Assembly (NCBI RefSeq): GCF_037042905.1
Contig: NW_026974140.1
Span: 17,782,001-17,846,000, forward strand
DNA: 64,000 bases
DNA from: Lytechinus pictus
Lineage: Eukaryota > Echinodermata > Echinoidea > Temnopleuroida > Toxopneustidae
Direction: 5' to 3'
Made by a program: the position numbers and the translations under genes
Notes under the pieces: generated by a model
Told to the model about the DNA's origin: nothing
What the model saw: only the letters and a program-made list of their open reading frames with translations
Databases searched by the model: none
Shown: positions 33,004-43,900 of the stretch, piece after piece
Layout: every line of letters begins with the position of its first letter
Numbering within the stretch: the first letter of the stretch is position 1

Positions 33004-34158
33004 CAGTGGCGTAACTTCGGGGGGCATGGGGGCACGTGCCCCCCCCCCCCCCCCCATCGTCTGACAAAAAAAAATGGGGGGAAGGAGAAAAGAGGGAGAA
33101 AGGAAGAGAAACGTAGTGGGAAAGAAGAAAATATTATTCATTATAATGTTATATTATTATGTTATGTTACATAACATAAGAAACATTTTTATCATAACTT
33201 TATGAAACATAATTTGCTCAGGGCCTATGTCTTCATTGTCCTGGTGCTCGCATTGTCTGTTTAACGAGAAATATAATCCTGTTGTACTAAAACCTCCCGC
33301 TTTCACTAAGTCAATATGAACCAAATATATTTCCCATAGCACTTCGAGTTATCGTTGTTTTATGTAGTGACATATGCTTCTTTTGCATGACTCAAAAAGT
33401 GATTGCCCCATGTTAAGGTCTTCATATATATGAAACATTTCCTTCCGTGATTACGTTCGCATTAGTGGATTGGTGAGATATGTCTGCTCTCCATGAATTC
33501 CTAAAATCGGTCCTTAAAATTTCTCTTCTTCTGATCTGAATATCAAACATTTTCAGCTCGCGCTTCGCGCTCGCATCATTTGGTTAATGAAATACGTATG
33601 GTCCTAGTTAATTCCTACAAATAAGCCTTAGAATGCCCCACTTCAGGTCTGAATTATCTAAATTTTCAGCTCGCGCTTCGCGCTCACAATATTTGTTTAG
33701 CGGAGATGTGTATGATAATCATGATTGCAATTACTACAAAAAGTGTTTCATGTATTCAGATGTAATTTTAACAAAATCAGCAAGCGCTTGACACTCGCAT
33801 TGCATGACTATGGTGAGATATGTATACTCCTAATGGATTCCTAAAATATATTCCTTAAAATCTCGCTGTTTGGGGTCAATATATACAAATTTCAGCTCGC
33901 GCTTCGCGCTCGCATTGTTTAGCGAGACAGGTACCTATCATGATTACACAAAATTGATTATAATCCCTTTTTAGGTGTGAATATCAAATATTTTCAGCTC
34001 GCGCTCGCATTATTTGATCAGTGAGATACATATCCGTTTAATGACATTGTCCTTAATATGTCTCTATTAGGTCAGTATACCGGGCAACTGACTAAGTGAC
34101 TCAAGATTTTTGCTGTTGCCCCCCCCCCCCCAATGTCGTGACCCACAGTACGCCACTG
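33004..34158. mobile_element. Non-autonomous hAT element, 1155 bp
   Basis: Ends CAGTGGCGTA/TACGCCACTG, typical of hAT, with the 8-bp duplication AACAAGAA at 32996-33003 and 34159-34166. Inside each end is a long G or C run. The right half holds five units of about 112 bp (33554, 33667, about 33780, 33892, about 33995), each with a palindromic GCTCGCGCTTCGCGCTCGC motif or a degraded version. No transposase frame. Confidence 0.88.
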
Positions 34159-34166
34159 AACAAGAA

Positions 34167-34906
34167 AATGGCAAACCCTTTTTCCATAGGCGGATCCAGG
34201 TGAGTTATACGTATATCTCTAAACTAATTCTAACAAACTACCGAAACCACCTCCCCTTCCATCCATGACAGACTTGTAGCTCGTCAGGGGGGGGGGCAGC
34301 TAGACTGCCCCCTCTGCCCCCCCCCCCCCTCCCCGTAGGTACGCTAGTGTCGCAATCATAAAACTCTAATGAATTTTTATTCTTTGATGGATTTTTCTCC
34401 AACCTTCACCAATATTTTTTCTGTTATTTTTACAATAAACGTTTTGTCAGGGTGAAAGTTTATATACCGTCACTCATCTGCTCATCATAAGAAGCACAGG
34501 CCTGTAAATGAAACAAGCAATCCATGCCTTTTTTGTTTAACATTAGTCATGTTAGTGGGGGATCTTCTAAATGTGCTCTCAAAACGACTTTTGAACCCTT
34601 TTGAACAGATTTTTTCCCTCCCTGGCCTATAACTAGGATCTAATTTTTGGTTGGGTTATAGGTTGTGATCCTCATCCTTGGTTGGGATTCAATGGACACA
34701 GCCACTAGTATACCACCATAGAAAGCTCTACGTGTAACAACTAACACCAAGATTGTAAGATAACAGTGTTGTGCTTCTTACTCCACGCGAACATTTCGCT
34801 AGACAAGCATGCCGGTCGATTTTGACTCACAACAACCAGCACTAACACCGTGCATGCACCCGCATACCGGTGCTGTGCTATAATATTGTGTATGCCGATT
34901 TCTCTG
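34167..34906. other. Intergenic segment with composite hAT-like ends
   Basis: A GGCGGATCCAGG end at about 34190 and a GTAGGTACGCTAGTG end at about 34340 come from different MITE types, so this is a composite or decayed insertion. No gene seen. Confidence 0.4.
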
Positions 34907-36348
34907 TAATAGTAGACCGGCCAAAAGTCAAAAAGTGCTCTAGATAAGGATTCGACGGCAAAATTTGTTAATGCTTGGCATCCCAGCTAAAAGTCTTGCA
35001 AAAATACCCAGGAATAGCGTACGGCCGGATGCCAAGCGCAATTTTGCGTGGAAGTGTCATTTTTAGCGTAAAAACTGAAAGAATGTCGAAAATCACGCAT
35101 TTTGATATTTTGACGGATTATCATCATATTTTTTATTATCTTTGATATGAAATTATTTTTATTCAGAGTTTCAAATTATAAGTCTCATGAATATGCATTT
35201 CAAATTTGAATATTACACACACACATATGGCACAGGGAAACATAAAACCGCGATTTCCTCAAAATAAAAGTTTGTGAAAACTATCAATAGTTTGAAGTTT
35301 TTTTACGCAGCTTAAATTCTTTGATTTAACTGCGTTTATCCATCAAATGTATAGTAAATGTCCTAATGTCACAAATATTAAAAGAATTTTCAAGTAAGAT
35401 GGAAGATATCTCACTTTATGTTATCCGAAAGGAGACAATGTGCATTTTACCAGGTGCGCATTTTGAAAGAAAAATTTAAAATACCGTATATTATGTACAT
35501 AATTACATGTATAAGTACATACTAAAGCGAGTTTTTAATTACATGTATAAGTGCATTCTAAAGCGAGTTTTTAATTGGATAGCACAATTTGTCAATTCTT
35601 TGCATCCCAGCTAAAAGTCTTGCGGAAATCCTGAGGAATAACGTACGGGCGTATACCAAGTGCACTTTTGCGTGAAAGTATCATTTTTTGCGTAAAATTT
35701 GAAAGACTGTTGAAAATCACGCATTTTGATATTTTGACGGATTATCATCATATTTTTGGTTATCTTTGATATGGAATTATTTTTATTCAGAGTTTTACAT
35801 TATAAGTCTAGTAAATATGCATTTCAATTTGGAATATTACACACACATATATGGCAATATGAAATATAAAATCGTGATTTACTAAAAATAATAGTTTGTG
35901 AAAACTATCAATAGTATAATGTTTGTGTTCCGCATCTCAATTTCGTCAATTTTAGCGCTAACCGAATAAATACATAATAATTGTTGTCATGGCACATATA
36001 GTGAAAACAAATGTTGAAATAAGATGCAAGATATATCATTTTATGTTATATATGCGAAAGATAACAATGTACATTTATCGGATGCGCATTTCTGATAAAA
36101 TACAAACAGCGCACAATATTACATCTATATTGCACATACTAATATTAATCAGTGCGATACTCGTCATGATCTTATATAGGATTATGTTTACTTTTGTAGA
36201 GTTCGATCTTCTTGCTATTTCCGCGAATTAATTGGTGCTGAACGTAAATCTACCTGTGGCGATATTCATAAATAGGTCTGATATTTAATTTGCCGTTACC
36301 ATGGAAACATTAATTTTGTAGGAATATCTATATCCAAAATCATAGAAA

Positions 36349-36572
36349 CAGTAGCGTACCTAGGATTTTCCACAGGGGGGGGGGGGGGCAAAACCGTCGG
36401 CCAAAAAATTTGACAAGCAAAAAAAAAGGTCTTCAAGCTCGTCAGGGGGGGGGGGCAAAAAAAGGTCTTCAAGCTCGTCGGGGGGGGGGGCATGGATACG
36501 TCTTTTGCATGGGTTGGGACTCGTCAGGGGGGCAGACTGCCCCCTCTGCTCCCCCCCGTAGGTACGCTAGTG
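36349..36572. mobile_element. hAT-type MITE, 224 bp, nested
   Basis: CAGTAGCGTACCTAGG at left, GTAGGTACGCTAGTG at right, with the TSD CATAGAAA at 36341-36348 and 36573-36580. Internal poly-G runs and a duplicated AAGCTCGTCAGGG motif. Confidence 0.88.
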
Positions 36573-36714
36573 CATAGAAAATATACATGTATGAATAAAA
36601 CGATCGAATTAGCATTTTTAAACTACTCTGTCATTCTACATTTTACTTCAATTATTGGATTATCAAAGTCTAAAAAAATATGGCCGTTGCCACGGCAATA
36701 CCTATTTTTTGTCT

Positions 36715-37135
36715 CGCCTGCATGCATAGCAGAGCAGGACTAAAGGAGCCACTTTTCCGGCGGAGGCGACGGTAGTTTTGGTATAACAGCGTCATTATCA
36801 ACCTTGAAATCTTTACCAAGGTTACGTTTTCGAAATTTCGATATAACTTTGAACGTATAGAAAAAAATTAATGACACTTATAACAGTATTCAGGTATTAC
36901 TGATCGTCTTGCACAAGTTCTAGATCACATGATTAAGGTCAAAGGTCATTTAGAGTCACTGAACTTTGGCCATATGGGGGTATTTTTTCTTAATGTCATC
37001 ATAACTTTTGAATTTTATTGATCCAGTTCATGACTAAACTTGAATATAAGGGTATTAAAGTATCATGGATCATTTTGCACAAATTTCAGTTCACATGATC
37101 AAGGTTATACGTCATTTAGGTTCAATGAGCTTATT
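36715..37135. repeat. Two tandem units of about 165-170 bp with the GATCAAGGTCAAAGGTCATTTA motif
   Basis: Two diverged copies carry CACATGATNAAGGT, GTCATTTAG and CATCATAACTTT. I recall similar tandem units as common in marine invertebrate genomes. Non-coding. Confidence 0.6.
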
Positions 37136-38039
37136 ATTTTATTATCACATGAATGGCGCTTTTGTGAATAATTATTAGTTTCAGTTGTTTCCAAAGTTCT
37201 GCTGCTATAATTATTATGTGAAAATATGAATAATAAATGTTTTTTGGTCTTTTGCATTGCAAGTTATAATTTCCATCCAATTCATTTTGCTTCATTACAG
37301 CTTTCGCGTTTGCTATTATCATAGGTCCATGCTGTTATATCGTAGTCTAAGACGGGGGCCGGACAGCCCGACCCTGGGCAGCCCTGGACATACATGTATG
37401 TATTGCCAATGCCAATTTGGGAAATGCAATCTATGTATTAGAATATCTGCGCTGGACGCTGGACATTAGCCTTTAGATTTGTTTGTCATAATGGTCATGC
37501 GACTGCATTTCCCAACATGGCAATACATGTGATGAAATGAGCTTTAAGAATTAAAATGTGAATTTAAAGAACCTACTCTTTTAGTATTTCAAACATTCTC
37601 CACAGATGAAAACTCTTAGCTCATGCAAATGGTTATTGACCGATCTATTTTAATTTCTGGTCTAATGAACTGTTCAATTAACTGATAAAAGAGACCGCAG
37701 TTGCATGAAACAACGCCTTCTACATTCTAAAATTGGGGAAATGAGCTACGGACACTGACATAAGCCTTTTGAAAGAAGATGCATCGAAGTGAGGGGAGGG
37801 GAAACTTACCCCCCCCCCCAAAAAAAAAAAAAAAATCAAGAAAAGGCATAAAACAACAAAAGAAAAATAATAGAAAGTTTGTTGGGGAGGGGGTCATTTA
37901 TTTATTTATTCTTTTATTTATATATTTATACATATTTATTTATTTATTGTAACCTCAATTGAATGTAAATATTGTAATTTTAAACATTTTTTTTTAATTA
38001 ATAAACACAAATTCTTCCCTAAATTAAGGCTTTTGCTTA

Positions 38040-38300
38040 AAAGACTTGGTCAGTCAGCTCACTCACCAGCAGCGTAGCTAGGATTTTGTCAGCAGAGGAG
38101 CACGGGGGCGGGGCTTGGTATTTTGCAGGGGGTACCAAAATAGATTGATTCATCAAGTATTTATTATTAAGTACATTGGGAGTACATATTAGCTTTATTC
38201 TCACAAGCACAATTAAGTATCTAACAAGGCCCATTTGAATAATGCGAGCGCGAAGCGCAAGCATCTTTATAATATGCCATGAAATTTAGAGCTGAAAGTT
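38040..38300. mobile_element. hAT-like end fragment
   Basis: CAGCGTAGCTAGGATTTT at about 38070 resembles the other hAT ends. GCGAGCGCGAAGCGCAAGC at about 38244 is the reverse of the motif in 33004-34158. Further motif copies occur at about 38427, 38850 and 39117, so a larger decayed hAT element probably spans about 38070-39230, with the SINE inserted in it. Confidence 0.45.
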
Positions 38301-38589
38301 AGAAAGTTACACAATTCGTAAGTGTAATCACAAACATTATTGTAATGTTAAAAATTTCAGAAATTTTTAATATTCTGACGTGAAAACGGAGCATTTAATA
38401 CATATTTTAAAAAAATGATATATAGGCTATTGATGCGAGCCCGAAACGCAATCTGATTTTTATATTCCAATCCGTAAACTGGACATTTTGATGACGTTTT
38501 GAAATAAAGAATGGTATGTATCTGTTTTTACAAAAATCCAACACAAGCCGAGCTGGCTTTTTTTTTAAATTAGAAACGAAACATTCTAA

Positions 38590-38820
38590 GGTGCGATAGC
38601 TCAATCGGTAGTGAGGGGGTTTCGGATTCCGGTGGCCTGGGTTCGATTCCCACTTGGCGCGCTAGTGCCAAGTAAGGCATTTAAATGGTAGTAAGGCATT
38701 TTAGTCCTATAGGTCCCTCGGAGAGTACCTTAAGCCATCGGTCATCTGGTTGCTTGCTTAGAAGCATTCACGCTTTCTTAGCAAATGAGGTAAAACAAAA
38801 ATCGTCAAATCATGAACAAT
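38590..38820 (+). mobile_element. tRNA-derived SINE
   Basis: A tRNA-like head at 38590-38662 with A box TAGCTCAATCGGTAG and a perfect B box GGTTCGATTCC, then a non-tRNA body. The anticodon arm does not fold as a functional tRNA. It lies inside foldback element 2. Confidence 0.7.
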
Positions 38821-39241
38821 GATCAGTATTTAATTATAGCATTTGATGCGAGCGCGAAGCGTGAACTGAAAATGTCGAATTAAACGAAGGATTTTAAACA
38901 TGTTTTTAATGTAGAAAAAGATGAATATCTTACTTTAAAAAAACGTTAGCGCAAAAGCGCGAGCTAAAATTGGGAGAGACTAAGAGCTAAAGATTGGACA
39001 TACAGTATTCACATTTATTTAACAATGGACTGGATGCGACTGGATTCTGAGAAGTTGACACTTCAAGCAAGGTTTTTTTTAAACAGATAGCAAGTTGGTT
39101 ATCTCATATATTAATGCCAGCGCGAAGCTCGAGTCGAAAATTTATTTGCCATCTTTTTGTAATATCGTGTAGGGTGCCTATCTCGCTAAACCACAATAAA
39201 ATATACACTCGAATCGCGAGCAGAATACTTTGGGTATATTA

Positions 39242-39412
39242 CAGCGGCGTACCCAGGATTTTCCAAAGGGGGGGGGGGCAATTTTTTGGAGGATATTTCG
39301 TCCGCGAAAAAAAATTAAAGGAAAAAAAAAAGGTTTTCAACCACAAATAAAGGATTTTGTACCAGAAAAAAAAATCGTCAGGGGGGGGGGGGGGCAGTCT
39401 TTTACGCTAGTG
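39242..39412. mobile_element. hAT-type MITE, 171 bp, nested
   Basis: CAGCGGCGTACCCAGG at left, TACGCTAGTG at right; TSD GTATATTA at 39234-39241 and 39413-39420. Poly-G and poly-A rich core. Confidence 0.88.
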
Positions 39413-40785
39413 GTATATTATCTTGAAAACGGGATACTTTCAGCTCCATGTAATCCTTTCGGACACTACACATGACCTTAGGCAGCGGGGGAGGGGGAGG
39501 AAGAGGCAGTTGCGGCCAGAAATTTTGTAACTCGTTTTAAGTATGTACTTATTCATGTAATTATGTTAATAATTTACAGTATCTTCAATTTTACATTCAA
39601 AATGCCCCCCCCCCTCCCCGCTAAATTTTGCATACCCTCTTTCGGAAAATATTTCTTCCATCTTACTTGAAAATTCTTTTAATATTTGTGACATTAGAAA
39701 CGATCGATATTCAATAGATGAACCAATTTAAATCGAAGAATTTAAGTTGTAAAAAAACTTATAACTATTGATAGTGTTCACAAACTTCTATTTTGAGTAA
39801 ATCACGATTTTTTATGTCGTATTGCCATATATGTGTGTGCAATATTCCAAATTGAAATGCATATTTAGTAGACTTATAATTTGAAACTCTGAATAAAAAT
39901 AATTCCATATCAAAGATAATCAAAAATATAATGATAATCCGTCAAAATATCAAAATGCGTGATTTTCGACAGTCTTTCAGATTTCACGCTAAAAATTATA
40001 TTTTCACGCAAAAGTGCACTTGGCATCCGCCCGTACGTTATTCCTCAGTATTTCCGCAAGAATTTGAGCTGGGATGCAAAGAATTGACAAATTGTGCTAT
40101 TCAATTAAAAACTCGCTTTAGTGTGTACGTATACATGTAATTAAAAACTCGCTTTAGTATGTACTTATACACGTAATTATGTACATAATGTACGGTATTT
40201 TCAATTTTTCTTTCAAAATGCGCACCTGGTAAAATGCACATTGTCTCCTTTCGGATAACATAAAATGAGATATATTCCATCTTACTTGAAAATTCTTTTA
40301 ATATTTGTGGCATTAGGACATTTACTATATATTCGATTGAGAAACGCATTTAAATCAAAGAATTTAAGTTGCGTAAAAAACTTTAAGCTATTGATAGTTT
40401 TCACAAACTTTTATTTTGAGGAAATCGCGGTTTTATGTTTCCCTGTGCCATATGTGTGTGTGTAATATTCAAATTTGAAATGCATATTTATGAGACTTAT
40501 AATTTGAAACTCTGAATAAAAATAATTTCATATCAAAGATAATCAAAACTATGATGATAATCCGTCAAAATATCAAAATGCGTGATTTTCGACATTCTTT
40601 CAGATTTTACGCTAAAATGACACGTTCACGCAAAATTGCGCTTGGCATCCGGCCGTACGCTATTCCTGGGTATTTTTGCAAGACTATTAGCTGGAATGCC
40701 AAGCATTAGCAAGCATTAACAAATTTTGCCGTCCAAAGTATAAAAAATCGTTTTGGCCGGTCTACTATAACACATGTTGTTCAAA

Positions 40786-40975
40786 ATGGCGACGGTCAGC
40801 CTCCTGCGAAACATTAGAACCGGTCAGAAATTATCTTCTTTTTATCTCTTACAAGGAGAGATTGCTCGTCCGAACAGATGCAAAACATGCAGAAGTGTGT
40901 CAACTAGCAGAATATCGACTTTTTCGACTTTTTCAAAACCTAAAAGCGATAGTTTTAAAGATAAATTTGGAGGAG
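40786..40975 (+). CDS. DNAJA3: DNAJA3 exon 1, mitochondrial presequence
   Basis: 190 bp, residues 1-63 plus one base: [20 protein letters not shown] onward, basic and hydroxylated, as expected of a matrix-targeting sequence. Donor GTAAGC. The ATG is the first in-frame one, 18 bp from the end of foldback element 2, so the 5' UTR must run into the transposon unless another first exon is used. Confidence 0.88.
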
Positions 40976-43900
40976 GTAAGCTTGATTTTGACTCGATGCC
41001 AGATTTACATAGTTCCCACCTATAGAAAATGATGTTGTGGATTTCGAAATATGTCTACCTCGAATTCAAAATTTTCGGCTGCTTACTGCAGCAACCTTCT
41101 TCGGTTTTTTTTCCTTATGTTGAGACCAAAGGTCTCAACTCTATGTTTTTTCGTGGATTTGTTTCATAAAGCGAAAGAGAAACAGAAGAAAGTAAGTAGG
41201 AGGAAAGGATGGGGGATGGGGAATGACACTCTAGGCGACACCGCAATACTTACCCGTGTTAATAAAGTGGGACTCCGCTCACGCGCGTTTGGGCCTCCCT
41301 AGCCATGCTAGCTTAGAACTAAGCACTAATATCACCTTAAAAACTAAATCTACAAGGTATGTATAATCTATTTAGTAATTTGATAATGTTTAAACGGTAC
41401 TCACCAGTTCTTTTGATGTATTTTCTCCAGAATTCCCACGGATTTGTCCCAAATCTTGCGACAAACCACGTCGCGGTAGACAGCTGTACATTTTTTTTTA
41501 TTTATAAATAAAGCGCCCCTTACGATAGTTGTTAACAACGCGGCCAAATCGTTGGGTTTTTTGCACTGTGTCCAAGGCTTTTTTATTTTGTTTGATTTTT
41601 TATTTTTTAATAAATATTTTGTTCAATAGCGATTTTTACGTCAAATATTAAATTTATATCACAAAATATTTTTTAATTGTAGAAATATACATAATATTAT
41701 GCAATAATTTATTCTATATGTATTTTATAATAAAATTTATAATTGTTGCGGTCTTTAAAAAAGGATAGTCGATTGATCAGGTGATGACCACACGTATCAC
41801 GTGATCTGAAAATCAGCTTCATACCGCTTTGATCGCACTCGACGGTGACCGGACTGACTGCCAAAAAAAGATCGAAAAATGACTCAAATGTAAGTTTCCC
41901 TTTATTTTATTAAATTCAAATTAGGAATAGGAATATATTTAATGGGCAATCTTTTAATAAATGATAAACAAACGAGGACAAAACTCATATTTTGGGAGTA
42001 ATATCATACTTGGGTGCAGGAAACAGTACGGTTAGAAGTTCTAACCTGTTTTTAACGCATTGTCGCCTATGAGGTCCATACATGCTAATGTTTGGACCTC
42101 ATTGGTACTAGGAGTGGGGAATGAGAGATAAAATAGATTGGAAATTTGCGTTTTGGAGTGAGACTTCAGTGAGATTATTGGGCCGGAGCCCAAGACTCGT
42201 CCGTGTAATCATGGTAATATTAGGCAGAGCCATGAGAGGGTACTCTCCAAAATCATAAAATGGGGTAGAATTAGCCAGGAGGCTCCTTCTAAAAGATCTA
42301 GCCCTACATCACATTGTAAATCATGTAAATGGGAAACAACTTCATTTCCAACATTTCTATGGCTTACAATACATGTATGCTATCGATAAAGACTTGCTCG
42401 TTGTTTACGCCGCCATCTTGTTTTCTATTGTTCTTCCCCAACGTAACGGACCTATTGTTCTTCCCCACGCGTCCGTAACGTTTGGTGTCTGGGTAGATGA
42501 CACCAAAATACAGTCAGGTCACATCAAATGACTTGACTGCCATATTCTCTGTCAGAGATTATTATGGAAAGGGTGTGTCTTTAGGTCAAAGGTCTAAATT
42601 TGTTCATTTTATATATATGCATATTGGTTTCTGCACAGTATTAAGTTCAATCATATTGAATTAATTTCTGATCGCGTTAAGCGGGGGCATCTGTGTCCTT
42701 TGGACATGTCAAATTTCTAGTTTTTGTTGTATTTTATTATCTGAAATTAGGGTCAATACTTATTCACTTTATTTTCAGCTAGTCCCACAAATGTAAATCA
42801 GATTGACTATTGTAGATATTTTAATGTGTAAAGCTTATCAAAACTTACTTTGTGACATGGCCATGGGAGACCTGTTTTACACATGAAACAAGACATTAAT
42901 GTATTTGTGATTTCATGTAATAAGAAAAGAAAAAGTGTGGATACGATATTACCCCACCACTGCATATTCATGATGGCATGCTGTTTTCTCCAAACTATTG
43001 CAAAACTCTAAAAGTCAATAGCTTTGTTATTTTTTAGCAGATGTTGATCAATTTGTCAGCTTTTTGCTCAGATATTATATTCAGATATTATTTTCAGCCT
43101 GAAGTACCTCTTAATACAATGTTTCTATATGTACATGCTGGATAGTACCCCAGCCTTTGGTCAGGCACTCAACCATTCAAGATATTCCTTTCTACTGTGT
43201 ATATATTTATCAAACCTGGGTAAAGTGTGCCAAATGTATATTAAATTACTTGCAAAAGAACCTTAGTTCTGTAGTGGCATTTGAATCACCAGACCATCAC
43301 CTTGTGGTTCAAAGTCCAGAGATTTATCCGCTGAGCCACAACATTCACTATCATAGTTTATAAGTATTACACATTTCTTTTTCTCTTTGTTACAGGCTTA
43401 CAGCATCATGAGTTTATCCGTGGATTGAGCAGAAACATACACACAAGTACAACAGCATTGTCAGGAAAGAGAGATTTCTATCAAGTACTGGGGGTTCCTA
43501 AAACAGCAACTCAGAAAGAAATCAAGAAAGCTTATTATGAGGTTTGTTTGATTTATTTGTGACTTGTATGCCCATAACCATGACTTAAAGGGACCGTTTA
43601 ACTTTGTGAGCAGCTGATTTAAAAAATTCTCAAACTGAGTTGATGAGTGCCTGTATTTGTCCTAAAAAACCCTGAAACAGACCACAATATAGGATGAAAA
43701 ACTCTAATTTAGATACAAGTAGCAATTTATTAGCCTGATTTTGAGATTTTGAGACGGGTTCAGCTTATGACCAGTTTTCTCCAATTCAAAAAGTCCGTTG
43801 GCTATTTTGACTGCCTTGTGTTGTGTGTATCTCCTATACACACTATTAGCTGCACTGTACATTCAGTGTATACCTTGTACACACTGTATGTAGGTCATGC

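Larger units (their letters stand above)
34910..40767. mobile_element. Foldback element 2, 5.86 kb, ends 18 bp before DNAJA3 ATG
   Basis: Ends TAGTAGACCGGCC and its reverse complement, with TAA duplicated at 34907-34909 and 40768-40770. Each arm is about 1.2 kb (34910 to about 36130; about 39530 to 40767). Each arm is itself a direct duplication of a roughly 600-bp unit, sharing CACGCATTTTGATATTTTGA and GATGCCAAGCGCAATTTTG-like blocks. The core holds nested hAT MITEs, a SINE and a tandem repeat. No transposase recognised. Same type of end (TAGT...) and 3-bp duplication as foldback 1. Confidence 0.85.

Noticed and set aside
34167..34345. A single hAT MITE
   Set aside because: Its two ends belong to different MITE types and no matching target duplication was found.
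38590..38662. tRNA gene
   Set aside because: A and B boxes are present but the acceptor and anticodon stems do not pair well, and a non-tRNA body follows; a SINE explains it better.
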